From: Darksidea phi
Lineage: Eukaryota > Ascomycota > Dothideomycetes > Pleosporales > Lentitheciaceae
NCBI GenBank assembly: GCA_030770425.1
Contig: JASJFT010000076.1
Location: forward strand, 124,001 to 188,000
Direction: 5' to 3'
Length of the DNA: 64,000 nt
Both the position numbers and the translations under genes were made by a program. Numbering within the stretch: position 1 is the stretch's first letter; every line of letters starts with the position of its first letter. The notes below the pieces were generated by a model. It searched no databases. It worked only from the letters and a program-made list of their open reading frames with translations, and was not told the DNA's origin. This document shows positions 33,333 to 45,760 of the stretch, in pieces.

Positions 33333-34189
33333 GCATGTCTGTAGGCGGTATGATTGTTGATCCAAGCTCCTAAGGGTTGTAGCATTTTTGTCGTGTTGGT
33401 CTTTTCTTTCTTTATCCCTTAAGGAGAAACAACTTTGCGCAACTATACTATTGTGGGGGGTGGTGCGCTTAATGATAACCTATAAATACCTATACATGAA
33501 AAGCGCGGAACGATTGATGTCGGCCCGTGGGTCTTGGGCTTGTAGTATCCCCTCATATATCCCGTCTCCTGTAGAAGGCTTTGTGTGTACTTAACTGTTA
33601 GTAGTCGTGAAAATCTATCTACCCCTACAAGAGGACAAAACTTGGCTTGACTGTGAAACCTACATGATAAAACGATGAATGTGGATAGAGTTTTTGAGTC
33701 ACACTCAGCACCACAAATGCGGCGCATGGATGCGTCTTCTAATGCGAGTTCCACTAACATAGAGTACATGGAACATCAATTGCGAAATATTACCTTCATA
33801 TGATAGAAGTTAGACAAGCTTCACAGCAACTGATAGCCACTGCCAAAACCTAATGAAACACTACACCTGCACGGTGCTATCCGACGAGTTTCTATTGCGG
33901 CCGTATCCAAAGGAATATAGCGCCGGGTTTCCATGAGTTTTGTGGACTGGAGACATAGCTCGATGCGCTCCATTAGTTAATCCCACAAAGGCAAGAAAAT
34001 GCAACGGATACTGGGTCACTTCGCCGACACACAAGAAAAGAGCCTTCATAAAGATATACTATCGCATTCAGGGTCAGAGCAGCGCACCGCTTAGACTAAC
34101 TAAGAGAGAATTTGGATGGAGGGGAATCATTGCACCCATGATCGACAGTGTCCCAGAGAGTTACACCGGAAGATTTGCCTTCACCTCCC
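33333..34189. other. Intergenic between convergent genes
   Basis: Separates the membrane protein gene and the hydrolase 3' ends. Only short frames without motifs; no gene seen. Confidence 0.5.
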
Positions 34190-35061
34190 TCAAAGCGCCT
34201 CGAATTCCTTCGCCAAGTCCACCAAGATTGTCAACAACTTCTCGGGCTGCGAGATCTGCGGAGAATGGCCACTCTCGATGTCCTTCACATTCCACCCAAT
34301 GCCAGTACCTAAGACAGATTTAGCTCGAGTTAACAGAGCGTTTACCTAGTCACATACCATCAAGCATCATCTGCTGCACCGGCAGAGGGATTGCAGCGTC
34401 ATTCAACGTTCGTATGAATGCTACGCGCCCTTTGTACTGGTCGCTATCCCACGTTGCCCGCGGGATAGGGGAGTTGAAGGACGTCAGTCCTTGGGCCATG
34501 GCAGATACTGCTACCACCTCTGCTAGGCCTTTAGGGACGTCTTGGTAAAGAGGTCCAATGCGCTCGTCGCAGCGAAGAAGGTTCGCTGGAGGCTAGGGAA
34601 ATATGTTACTTTCTGTGGAGAACCAAGCAGGAGAAGCTTACATCAGGCCTGATATGCGGTGGATACTGCCCACCAAAGGCGCCGACGACGTCTTTCCCGT
34701 CACCACCCTGTGGTAGAAGCGCAGAGATAAAGATCTGCCCGATAACACCTTTCTTGCCTTGGGCTGCGCGCTCCGCCTTTCCTAGCCCTGCCGTCGCAGC
34801 GCTACCAGGTACGCTACTATAAGAGTGCATAACAAGAATGACATCATGCTCTTCGTAGTCAAGCACGGGGATAAGCATGTTGTTTCGAACATACTTAGCA
34901 TCATCCTCAGCAGAGACCTTTCCTGCAGCTCCAACGGAGGGAAGAAGCGCCGAGAAAACAGGGTAGCCTGCTAGCTGGAGGAGATGGCTTAGGTAGCCGT
35001 AATGAGCGGGGTTCTGTGACGCTCCGGGAACAATAACGAAGAAGGGACGTTTTTCGGCCAT
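34190..35061 (-). CDS. Alpha/beta-hydrolase fold protein
   Basis: Three exons on the minus strand (34642-35061, 34358-34592, 34190-34308) with 49-bp introns give 257 residues, usual for the AB-hydrolase superfamily. The N-terminal strand and oxyanion loop read FFVIVPGASQNPAHYGYL. The nucleophile elbow is VMHSYSSVPG, so Ser follows His as in the HSxxS variant of GxSxG. The late catalytic His is probably in ESGHSPQISQPEKL near the C terminus. Such proteins are esterases, lipases or related enzymes; the substrate is unknown. It lies between two rhodopsin-like genes and may or may not belong to the RiPP locus. Confidence 0.85.
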
Positions 35062-35312
35062 GGTGTTCTAGAGAAAGCAACAGAAGAACGATGTTCAGTG
35101 TATGAGTGCACAGGTGTCGAATCTCTTCAGGTCCGCGGGTTGGCGACTTTTATCTGGGCGCCGGGTAAAAGAAGGCAGCCGTGCCGCATTTTGCTGTGTT
35201 GCCACAAGGCAAGACCAGGCATGGGCTACTAGGTCTGTCAATCATATCCCGAGTAAGATAGAGTGCTGTGAAAAGTTTGATCGACCTCGAGCTTGATCCA
35301 CATTGCCTGCAG

Positions 35313-35376
35313 CAAGGTAGGCTGATGCGTCGCAAGGTAGGCTGATGCGTCGCAAGGTAGGTCGATGCGTCGCAAT
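35313..35376 (+). repeat. 20-bp tandem repeat, about three units
   Basis: The unit GCTGATGCGTCGCAAGGTAG repeats three times with one changed copy (GTCGATGCGT) at the right end. Non-coding, upstream of the hydrolase gene. Confidence 0.85.
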
Positions 35377-35591
35377 ATTGCAGGAGGGCACTTGCCGAGC
35401 GCCAAGTGATTATTGCGTTGGTGGTCGTAACACGGTGCCACTTGGGCGCCTAGAAGGAGGGGTAGCTGCGGGAGAGCTCCTCGGGTCCAAAAGCCTTCAA
35501 CCCTTACACCCTCGTCTCATCCTCGCCCCATGCACTCGCCCCACCTGCATCTTGGCTGCTCTTGCATTTGATCAATATTTGGTGCACAGAC

Positions 35592-35696
35592 CTGCGCCGG
35601 ATGAAGCAGGTATCACAGTTGGCGAACTCAACTTACGGTACTACGCCGGATGAAGCAGGTATCACAATTGGTGAACTCAACTTACAGCACTGCGCC
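35592..35696 (+). repeat. 49-bp tandem repeat, two units
   Basis: Units start at 35592 and 35641 with the core GATGAAGCAGGTATCACA and TGAACTCAACTTAC-like ends; a third unit begins at 35690. Non-coding. Confidence 0.85.
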
Positions 35697-36045
35697 TTTA
35701 GATATTTTCGGATACTTACAGGCATTGCGCAGTGGGCATATGCTTTGAGAAGAGTTTCTCTCCCGTCTTATCATAGACGAATGATGCATGCCGCAATCTT
35801 AGCCATCTTGGGTTGCATCGTGTGCTGTAGAGTTCTGTCTTTCTACGATACCAACAGTGAGCTTTCATGGCATCACTTTGCATAAACCCTGTCTAGACTC
35901 GCATGTTGAATGTAATTACCTTCAGTTCGCTGCACAGCTTTGTCCTTTGCTCGGCCTTCAAGCTCCCTCGTGCTTCTCACTTTGACTATCTTTAATCCAA
36001 TCTATAGTGGTTCTATCCACTATACTATTCTCCTTTCTACAGCCT

Positions 36046-37149
36046 ATGGCGGGTTCAGAAAATGCACTTTCGCCCCCGCCACCGGGGCTCTCGACCGACT
36101 TCGATCAAAATTCAGATCTTTGGCCAAGTCTCATTGCTGTGTCCGTGATAAGCCTGGTAATCATGACATTTGCAGTGGTGGTTAGAATTTATGCAAAGGC
36201 TGTGAAATCAAGTAACATGGGCTTAGAAGAATGTAAGCTCGCTCGTTCTTCATAGATTCAGATACTAAAGAAATGCCAGGCCTATCCGCATTCGCAGTGG
36301 TACATTGCCCTACCCCTATAGACGGTCTCTCAGCTAATAGGGTGTAAAGGTGACTATGATAGTCTGGACTGTGATATACGACGTCGCCTGCCATCTCGGC
36401 GTCTCAAAACACCAATGGAACGTGCCAGCCTCCGTAATACCTCGCATTTTCAACGTAGGATAAATCCCTTTGCTAGCAATCCCTACCTCCGCTAACTCTT
36501 GCAGTATCTCAACATTTGTGACCTACTCTACGGCCCCATGCTGGGCACCGCCAAATTCTCGCTGCTCCTGCAGCTCCGTCGGCATTCCCTCTCCCAGAGA
36601 ACTCCCAAAAATCACATGAAGTGGCTAATCTACGCTACCGGTGTCGTGATCTTTGGCTATTACTTCTCCTGCATTTTCCAATTCGCATTCCAGTGTGTGC
36701 CACGGAAGGGCTTGTGGGATTCAACGGTACATCCCAAGTGCGGTAATACACCGGCGTTGACGTTCGCTGCCGCCGCATTCGGGTTGCTGACAAACTTGAT
36801 GTTGTATGCTTTGTTGGTATGGCTGATCTCAATTGCTGGTATAAGTCAACTTGGCGGGTGGCAGGGCTTACTCCCGATTAATGTCGTGGCTTTATTGTGA
36901 GTCTTCATCCCTCGTAACAATCGAAATCATCTCGCCATTTCCCATGGGTGTTTATGGGTGTGGACTAACTTGTTTTGAAGCGGTATAACAACAGCAGTAG
37001 CCACCTTGTATTACCGTGTGCCATTTCTCGACTCCCATGTTGATCTGACATACCATGTTAGCATTGTTGGGATGTGGGCCATGGCAGAGTATGCGGCGAT
37101 CATTCTGGTGGGCTGCATTCCCTCATTTAGGGTTTGGTTTAAGAATTAA
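36046..37149 (+). CDS. Rhodopsin-like fungal integral membrane protein 2
   Basis: The best model has five exons (36046-36232, 36280-36299, 36341-36454, 36505-36896, 36981-37149), about 293 residues. The N-terminal part has a membrane helix (LIAVSVISLVIMTFAVVVRI) and the family signature NICDLLYGPMLGTAKFSLLL. Later helices include VIFGYYFSCIFQFAF and LTFAAAAFGLLTNLMLYALL. The C-terminal helix ends FRVWFKN. The 20-bp mini-exon and the 41-bp intron after it are unusually short, so that part is uncertain. A further 48-bp intron at 36817-36864 is possible. The region usually found before the last helix is shortened, so the gene may be partly decayed. Confidence 0.65.
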
Positions 37150-37379
37150 GAGGCCACTATCAGAACGATGGCAATGGGCAGTATAGAGAGCAGATAGTGG
37201 GCTTGGGGACAGGTAGTGTTCTTCCGGCGTAAACAAGACAAATCACTATCCTACCCGGATATTGGTTTGCATTTTCATAATGGGAGTCTTTTTTGTAAGG
37301 TCTACACCGAACACAAAAGGAGATATATAATCTATCTGACTATTAGACCTAATAATATTCTCATTCTTAAGCCAATTCT

Positions 37380-37550
37380 CGAAACATCAACCCGTCCGTC
37401 GTGAAAATTTCTCACGATCAACAGTACTATGTACAGCTCTACAGCTCTATTGTCGTGTATAAGTTTTGGGTATAGCACCTCTACTGTGTACAAACTCCTT
37501 TGTTTTCGTACAGGCTTCACAAAAGAGACCCCCGCTTTAAACATCTGAAA
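37380..37550 (+). repeat. Dispersed repeat R3, copy a
   Basis: Shares CGAAACATCA, ACAGCTCTA/TAGCTCTAT, TCGTGTATAAG, TATAGC.CCTCTACT and AAGAGAC.CCC with 47700-47850 in the same orientation. No coding content recognised. Confidence 0.65.
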
Positions 37551-39021
37551 GTCTGTTTTTTATGCTTCTCAACAAGAAATCTTATCTTTCAATCTTCTTG
37601 AATAGAAAAAGTCTATAGTCTATTTTCTAGATATACTATATATATATCTAACATCGATCCATTTATAGACTGGTGCGCCCGCCACCATTATGGAACGAGG
37701 GTTTTGAACAACGCAGAAGGCTGCTATGGCGAAAATGGCTTTGGTAACGGTGAATGGATAGAAAGCAAGCATCCACTTATACATTAATGGCGCTTGAGGG
37801 CTAGTGCTAATCCGGCCCAAGCAACCCGTATACCGTGATGTTTACCACAGTTCTATATAGGTTATGCACTACCGCTATTCATAAGCATCTAAGACCCCTT
37901 TTACCAAAAAAATACGTTAGAATTGCTGCTTTCACGCTTCAGTTATGAAGATTCTTCTTGTTACACCCAACAGTGTTCCTTCGCTACAGGACTACGTCCA
38001 AGGCTTTTATTACTCGCGACATCTACGGAGAGGTATTATAAGTACAGATCTGAAGTAATATTCCAACTAAGTACGAGGGCGTACATTCATTTGTAATTGT
38101 GGTAGCAGTCATCATTCTAACTAGCGTCACTGATTGACCATCAGGGAACTTAACTCAATGGCACGTGACCGAAACCAACTGTTATCCAAATTTACAACAG
38201 CGCGGTAAGTCACCGCCAGCCTTGCGTACGCTGCGGCGCCCAAATTCACGCAAAGGTCACCACGCTGATCGGTACCTCGGCTAGTGCTAAACAGTCCAGC
38301 AGCACCGCCCATTCGTCGCAGCACCGCCTATCCGCTGAAGAAGTGGAGAACGGTGGTGGATGGGCAATAGCATGTGGAATGTGCGGGGAAGTTCAGCACC
38401 AGCTAGGAGGTTTAGAGACCTAGGTCACGACGACTTCCGCGTTAAGCTGCATTCATGCGTGCGATCTTTTCTGCGGTTTTGTGATCAGGCGTTTGTCTGA
38501 CGTTTGGTGTTAGTGGAGCTGAGATGGCTCAACTCTGCGATCAACCGATACATCTCCGAAAATCAAATCATTCTCGAGACTATCGTTATCCTTTACCTTA
38601 CTAAATCACCGACGCGCAAGAAATGTAGTACTACATAGCTTTATTGGGCGGGTGATTGCAAGATGGAAATGTGCGACGAAGTCAAGTACACAGCAGATGC
38701 ATGCGACAAAAAACATGCCAGCGGTATTCAAAACAGCCACAGGTACCAGATGCTTCATTCTGGATCGACTACCGTCACGTCCATCTCGCTTAATCACTCC
38801 AAGGTAAATTCGATTGCTGGCGCGTTTGCTTAAAAGGGAATAACGGACACGCATAAGGTAAGGGTGAACGAGTGGCTCGCTCGCTTTTGTTGCGATTTAT
38901 GTACTTAATACCTGTGCTTGGACGATCGCTACACAATATATTCTATCATCTACATATCTTTTCTTATTACAAAATTCTCCCTAGTACATACTGGGTAACA
39001 TTATCCACCACCAGACATAAC
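37551..39021. other. Intergenic, AT-rich at its left end
   Basis: TA-rich microsatellite-like sequence near 37620-37650, then mixed sequence with short frames only. No gene seen. Confidence 0.5.
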
Positions 39022-39827
39022 CTACGTCTCTCCCGTCTCATCGGTTTCTTTCGTTTCCTTCGTTCCGAAGACATTCTTGCAATGATCAATGATGTCTTTG
39101 GCAGAAGGAAATTTCCTTTCCCAGCAGCCCATAATCATATCTCTAAACAGAAGTCGGTCTGTGCTCGGAAACTTCCCTTTTCGAAACAATGAATTGATTG
39201 ATTCGTCGCTCAGGCCTTTGTAGGGGGTGTGACCGGCTACGAGTTCGTAAAGTGTAGAACCCAATGCGAATAAGTCCGACTCCACCGTCTTATCCGCCTC
39301 AGGATCTCGAGGGAGGTAATGGCTTGCAATCTCAAATCCTTGTGCCGGTTTCCCTTTTAACCTGAGGTGTGGCTGGTCGTCAAATCCCGATACGTTAAAG
39401 TCGCAAAGCCGGGCGTTAAGGTCCTCGTCTACCAGCCACTGGTCGAGCCTGAAATCAGAATGCCTGACTCCCTTGGAATGGATATATGCGACACTTTCAA
39501 CCATTTAATGTCCCAACGCTTTAAATCCGTTTCTGTGATACTTGTGCGATTCTTCTTGACGTATTCCTTAAGGTTTCCGTCGGGATAGTACTCGAGCTCA
39601 ATGTATTCCTTTCCGGGATAATTGGACAAGCATTTGGCGATGAGGGGGTGGCTGCCAAGGATAAGATAGATCTCGGCCTCATTTCTGCAAGACTCCATGT
39701 TCTGCTCTGTGATGCCCATATCATCAATGAGCACATGACATTCCTTCCTGACGGTGTTTCCGATGCGATAAGTTTTGGCGCTCATGCCCACCATGAGCAG
39801 CTCGCGCTTTGGCGTAGAGAGCGACAT
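39022..39827 (-). pseudogene. Protein-kinase-like gene with a frameshift
   Basis: The N-lobe is read from 39827 (ECHVLIDDMGITEQNM, NEAEIYLILGSHPLIAKCL, EYIELEYYPDGNLKEYVKK). At about 39502-39506 the frame slips by one base and continues as MVESVAYIHSKGVRHSDFRL with LDQWLVDEDLNARLCDFNVS. HRD is HSD, DFG is DFN, and the later part (ESDLFALGSTLYELVAGHTPY) is normal for a C-lobe. The tail is an ET-rich repeat (KETKETDETGET). There is no intron that would repair the junction. It is either a recent pseudogene or an assembly error; otherwise it is a relative of the 25170 kinase. Confidence 0.7.
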
Positions 39828-40306
39828 AACTTGAACGCTGAGGTATGTTTTATTTTCTTATTTTTTATGGAAAGATTGTACAAACGGAAAGAAAGCCTAC
39901 CAAGGAAGTGAGACGAGTTACAACGGCTTTGTCAGGCACAAGTGCATAATCTTCTCCGGTGCCATGGAGGATAGTATGTTTATACGGTCCGATGAAAAGA
40001 CAACGTGGCCAAGCTACGAAGACAATGTAAGAGCCTGACTGGCCTATGCGAGAGGTACATCCTCCCTGCTAGCAGTGGCGACATGATGTACCACACTATT
40101 GCTCTAATCGCTACTTTAACCTGTAAGTATGCGTACGCATCTTAGTACCGGGGTGTCATGCCGTCGTCACGACGGGGCGGTGTAGGGTTGAGATGGCGTG
40201 ATGTACACGGAGGTATAATAGTCTACCTCTCTCTGAGGGAGAACCTGTGTTGGAGTTGCGGAGCAGTGCCAAAGCAGATTTCAATATATCTGTCACATAC
40301 TGGATG
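39828..40306. other. Intergenic, no gene seen
   Basis: Between the kinase pseudogene's 5' end and the 3' end of the G-alpha fusion gene. No motif recognised. Confidence 0.5.
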
Positions 40307-42412
40307 TTACCTAGGTGAGGTTTCCCGATCTGCCTCGAGCGTAGTTCCAAGCTGACAGGAGTGTGTGGGCTCCTCCAAGATCTCCCAAACTTCTAGACCT
40401 GCTCTGTGACTGTCATCTACAAGATTTATGCTCATAATTCGAGTTTTTTTTAGAATCGCGTCTGACTGAATCAATGACATGAACCGCTTCTCGAGATATT
40501 GCATGTAACTCTCGACGAGTCCCAAGGAGAAGTTCCGGGAATATTCAGGGAAATATAGTTCCACAGGATTCGCCTGCAGCCATTCTCTGATCATATCTAT
40601 CTTGGTGAAGACAACGATGAAGCTGCACGCCCGGAACAATCGACTGTTCACAATAGAGTCGAATAGGTCCAGCTGTTCCTGCATTCGATTGACCGTTTCA
40701 TCCTCGTATAGTAATTTTGCGTAATTGCGGGCATCGATCGTGAAGGTCACTGTTGAGGGGTTCCCGAAGGTATGGATCCATTTTTTCCTTTCCGATCTCC
40801 TTCCTCCTACGTCGCTGAACTTGTACGTGAGATTTTTATATAACAAGGAGGTTTCAGTAATGCCGCATGTCATGATTCTACTCCTTAATATGTCTTCGAT
40901 GGTAGGTTCGTAGGTAGGAGACAGAAGCCTTTCGATATCAATGGCATAGTGCCGAAAGCTATCATTTAGCTGATATTCCCGCCTTTGCCTATATGCATCT
41001 TGATATCCGGAATCGCCCCAAAGTGATTTGATGGCATGAATGACTTCAGGTTTGGGGCAGTCTTCGCAGTGATTTGGTTGCATGAATATTGTTTGGGCGT
41101 GGTATTCATTCCTCTCATCTTCCAGCCGTAGCTCAAGCGACTCCATGGCTTCCAGTACAACCCGAGCGCTTTGAATGGCGTTGGGCCATATAATCTCACG
41201 GTAATATAGCCGCCAATCCAAAGTGTATTGTTGTTGCAAGCATAATCGTAACGCGAGCAGCAGCGTGGACTTCCCGCTCTCTGAGGTACCAAGAAGCAAT
41301 ATCTCCGGCGTTGGTACATTCTCACTTGGAGTCCAGTCTGGAATATCTTTGCGTCGTAGTGGCTTCCTCCACCAACTGCTCAAACGAAAGGTGCTTGGCT
41401 GCCGTGCAGGCTCAACTAACCGGGAAGACTTTGACGAGGATATCGTGGCTAGAGCTGTCGTTGCTTGCTTATTCGGACGTTCTGGAGGTCTTTTATATGT
41501 ATTTTGTGCCGCTGGTGATTGCCGGTCGAGACTTCCCGTAGGAATTAACTCGTCGTTTCCGTTATCTTCAGACTCTCCTTCTCTTCTCTCATCTGCAGTC
41601 CGGCCAGTTGTTTCATCTTTGATTGATATGGTTGTGCTGGCATCATCGTGTGCAATCACCTCCATAGTAGGAATAGCCTTGTGGCCATTTCCCGCCCTGA
41701 TGGCTTGTCTTAAGTGAGATCTTTCCGCCTGCTGGTAGATTCTTGAGCCGAGTATCAAATTGTCAAAGTCAAACATAACACTAATATTAGCGGTAGTTTC
41801 CGAAATGAAGCTGTGTGTATCATTAAGCCCAAATATCGAGGACGAACAATCTTTAGCAAGTGTTAATACACTCTGACTTCCCTCCCAGCCCATAACGCTT
41901 TGCTGTTGTGCCCAAGTTTGACTACATAAATGTTAAAAGATCCCACTAAATTTATTCAATGAGACGTACCATTGTATGGCTTGAAGCAACAAATTCAGTG
42001 CATTTACCTGTCGGTCAAGTAGGGTCGAATAATCGGCCATCTCTTTCTCGCTCCAAAGGAACTTGATTCTACTTTTGGCTCCAATACCGGATGAAATAGA
42101 CGAGTCGAGCGGATCAGGTTGTTGCTGAAGAGCGAGAATCAATACACCAAAACTTTCAAGAGAGTTTCCAATCTGCAAGGCCAGTTCCCGGTACCTCGGG
42201 TGGCGGTGGCCGTCGTTCTCTGCCTTGTTCCAGACCGACAACTGATCGAGTGCTGTTCGGACGATGTATAGTTGCCCGATCATAGTGGAGATGTGTAGGG
42301 GGGCGTCGTGATACTTTGTTTTGAGAGAGCTTAGCCCTGTGATGCATTTCACGACGACATCGCCCAGAGAGACAGCCGCGCCCACAATCTGGGAGATTGT
42401 TACAGGGTCCAT
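40307..42412 (-). CDS. STAND-type N-terminal domain fused to G-alpha-like GTPase
   Basis: Two exons on the minus strand (41970-42412 and 40307-41921) with a 48-bp intron give 685 residues. Residues 1 to about 150 (MDPVTISQIVGAAVSLGDVV, later KFLWSEKEMADYSTLLDRQV) are the same type of helical domain found at the N terminus of both NACHT receptors in this window. A low-complexity linker follows. The C-terminal half is a G-protein alpha subunit: P-loop LLGTSESGKST, switch I RSRIMTCGITET, switch II DVGGRRSERKKW, and VVFTKIDM in place of NKxD. The switch II catalytic Gln is Arg, which predicts weak or no GTP hydrolysis, and no N-terminal myristoylation site is present. It may act as a signalling switch downstream of recognition; this is inference. 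Confidence 0.83.
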
Positions 42413-43129
42413 GATGTGGAACGAAACAAAGGGCTAGGAAGTGGTAAAGCAAAGTCACAGGGGGTAGGGTGGAGAAGACAAGAAACTCATAAATTAGAGA
42501 AAAGATCAGCCTCGGGAGAACCGCCAGACTCTGGGGTTCACCGGTCGATCTGCCTTCGATGGCGCAGTTCGGCTACTGTCCAATAGGGATACTGAGATTC
42601 ATCAGCTGACCTGAGATGGTAACGCCACTATTTTCGCACGCCACGAAACGTCCTGCAGCTTGCTCTCTCAGCCTGGCTCCCGTGTTCTCGTATCTCTGTT
42701 ATCCGCACTGTCAGAGTATTCCCAGCTTTTTGATGCGATCCACCACATTTTCTCGGCTCGTCAAATGCGGCTGAGTTATCCGATGCCGTCTCTCAGCCTC
42801 ATCGCTGCTGCTTGAAGCTGCAGAAGTCGCATGAGGAGCAGACTATCGGCGAGCTTTAACGGAAGGAGTCAGAAATCGATGTAAGCGGGGTGCGCACAGG
42901 TTGAGCATCTAAGAAAGTAACTATATACGTAAGATAGCATTGTAAGATTAGTTGTTAAAAGGATAGCGGGCAAGCAGCAAGCGAAGAAGCTGAGTTGTCG
43001 TAGCTTTAATGTCCTCCGTGATCGGCCTGAGTAGCTTTTCGTGTCGACTCACCCCACTACACGGCGACCCCACCTGCGTCGCAAAACAACTTACGAACGA
43101 GCGACTTGCGCTTCTCGCGATCCGCAATC
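42413..43129. promoter_or_regulatory. Divergent upstream region of G-alpha fusion and ASADH genes
   Basis: 717 bases between the divergent starts at 42412 and 43130; both promoters should lie here. Only short frames, no further gene seen. Confidence 0.45.
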
Positions 43130-44392
43130 ATGGAAGCTGAACATTTTACGTCGCGCAAGGGGGATTTCCCCGAAAAGAAGTGTGGTAAGCGAGCCTACAG
43201 ATCAATTAGTACGTTTCTTACGCGAAATGCAGGAGTGCTCGGTGCGACAGGCTCGGTCGGCCAACGCTTCATCCTTCTTCTCGCGCTCCACCCACATTTC
43301 GTCCTCCACGCCGTCGGCGCTTCAGAACGATCGGCGGGCAAGAAATACAAGGATGCGGTCAAGTGGAAGCAAGCCCTACCATTCACGGAGCGAATTGGCG
43401 AATTGGTTGTGAAGAAATGCACGCCCGAGGAGTTTCAGGACTGCGACCTGATCTTTTCGGGTTTGGATAGCGATGTTGCGGGAGACGTGGGTAAGGAGTC
43501 ACTATCTTTTAATTGGGCCTCGCTGACTATAGACTAGAAATGGCTTTCCTAAAGTCTAACCTTGCCGTCTTCTCCAACGCGAAGAACTATCGCCGCAATC
43601 CCATCGTCCCGCTCGTCGTCCCTACTGTCAACCTCCCACATCTCGACGTCATTAAACACCAGAGGAAACACCATGGCTTGGAGAAGGGCTTTCTGGTCTG
43701 CAATTCGAACTGCGCGGTCATCGGCATAGTCATTCCGTTTGCAGCTTTGCAGGCCAGGTTTGGGCCCGTGGATCAAGTCTCGGTCGTCACAATGCAAGCC
43801 GTCTCTGGCGCAGGGTACCCCGGAGTCAGCAGCATGGACATCATCGACAACGTGGTACCATTCATCTCAGGCGAGGAAGACAAGCTCGAGACGGAAGCGC
43901 AGAAGATACTAGGAGGCATCAATGACGATGTGACGGGCTTCGTCGACCAGCCCATGAGGGTCTCTGCAGCTTGCAATCGTGTGCCGGTACTGGATGGACA
44001 TACGGCCTGCGTCTCGCTGCGGTTCCAGCGCCGTCCTCCGCCAAGCGCGGAAGAAGTGAAGCAGGCGATGAGGGAGTATGTATCTGACGTGCAGAAGCTA
44101 GGCTGCCCGTCTGCGCCTGAGAGGGCTATTGTAGTGATGGAGTCGCCGGATCGACCGCAGCCTCGACTGGATCGCGAAACGGATAGAGGATATGCTGTCA
44201 GCGTGGGGCGCATCAGGGAAGACGAAGCGGGCATTTTCGACATCAAGTTTGTTGCTCTCAGTCATAACAGTAAGTATCTTAATGATAGTGAATTGTCAAT
44301 TCCAGATATGCTGACTTGCTGTAGCCGTCATCGGAGCAGCGGGTTCCTCGATATTGAACGCAGAAGCCGCAGTGCTCAAGGGTTTTGCGTAG
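43130..44392 (+). CDS. HOM2: Aspartate-semialdehyde dehydrogenase
   Basis: Four exons (43130-43184, 43233-43490, 43538-44269, 44325-44392) with introns of 48, 47 and 55 bp give 370 residues, close to yeast Hom2. The NADP-binding motif [13 protein letters not shown] is formed across the first intron. The active-site Cys is in CNSNCAVIG. The C-terminal exon encodes [20 protein letters not shown]. It converts aspartyl phosphate to aspartate semialdehyde in threonine, methionine and homoserine synthesis, in the cytosol. The start at 43130 leaves about 19 residues before the Rossmann fold. It is a conserved housekeeping gene next to the ribosomal protein S4 gene. Confidence 0.95.
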
Positions 44393-44634
44393 CTATCGGG
44401 ACGTAACGGAGTCAAAATTGCTTTCGGGTCAATCACTAGATACCACTAAATAAATATAATACTTCACACAATTAGTTATTTTGTGCCTTGAGTGATGCCC
44501 CGCAAGTGATGCCCTGCCCTTGAAGGTTAGCGCGCCAAGATATCGCTTAGCATATGCCCATAGCGCACACAAATTTCTCCACCTCGAGACTTGCACCGAC
44601 CTCTCTTCAACCCATCAACCTCTGAACAGCAATC

Positions 44635-45364
44635 ATGGGTCGTGGAATGTAAGTTGCCCCTTGCAATTATTGTCTGCTCGCAGCCTGCGGCAGCGGACTC
44701 CGTGCGACACGCCGCGGCTTGCGCCTACGGTAAACTTTGTTAACACTCCGACAGAAAGAAGCATCAGAAGCGCCTCAGTGCGCCCTCGCACTGGCTCCTT
44801 GACAAGCTCTCCGGTATGCCACGACGGCGCGAGACGATCGAGGCTGGTTATACCACCGCTAACACTGTGAAGGCGCCTATGCTCCGAAAGCCTCTCCCGG
44901 TCCTCACAAGCTCCGCGACTCGCTGCCCTTGATCATCTTTCTGCGAAACCGCTTAAAATATGCCCTCAACTCTCGCGAGGTCAACTCTATCCTCATGCAG
45001 CGTCTCGTCAAGGTTGATGGCAAGGTCCGCACCGACTCCACCTTCCCCGCCGGTCTCATGGACGTTATCTCGATCGACAAGACCGGCGAGAACTTCCGCC
45101 TCGTCTTCGATACCAAGGGTCGCTACACAGTGCACCGGATAACTGGCGAGGAGGCGTCATACAAGCTGGGCAAGGTCAAGCGTGTTCAGCTTGGCAAGGG
45201 CGGAATTCCCTACTGTGTTACGCACGATGCGCGAACGTGAGTTTGCCGTCTATCAGCCGTTGGGCACAGTTTGGGCAAGGTGCTTGGGGGAGACCTCTTG
45301 CACCGGCATCGGACCAGGCTCTGGCGATGTCATGGAATATATACTGAACGGATACAGGATCCGC

Positions 45365-45402
<38 letters not shown>

Positions 45403-45760
45403 GATTGAACTTGCGACCGGCAAGATCTCCGACTTCATCAAGTTCGACACTGGTGTCATTGTCATGATCACTGGCGGTCGCAACATGGTACGCCAATCTG
45501 AAACTTGTCGCTCAAGGCCCTCGCTAACCGAAAGACAGGGTCGTGTTGGTGTCATGACTCACCGTGAGCGCCACGATGGAGGCTTCAACATTGTCCACGT
45601 CAAGGACGCTGTTGACAACGAGTTCACCACTCGTGAGACCAACGTCTTCGTCATTGGCAAGGAAAAGCCCTGGATCAGCCTGCCCAAGGGCAAGGGCGTC
45701 AAGCTCACCATTGCTGAGGAGCGTGACCGCCGCCGGGCGTATGCTCTTGCCGGCCACTAG
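44635..45760 (+). CDS. RPS4: 40S ribosomal protein S4
   Basis: Five exons (44635-44648, 44755-44813, 44873-45236, 45358-45487, 45539-45760) give 262 residues, the normal length. The first exon encodes only MGRG plus two bases, as is common for fungal ribosomal protein genes. Recognisable segments are [18 protein letters not shown], the S4 RNA-binding part [20 protein letters not shown], and the KOW-like end [20 protein letters not shown]. It is a component of the small ribosomal subunit. All introns have clean GT-AG ends. Expression should be high; no specific element was identified. Confidence 0.96.
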
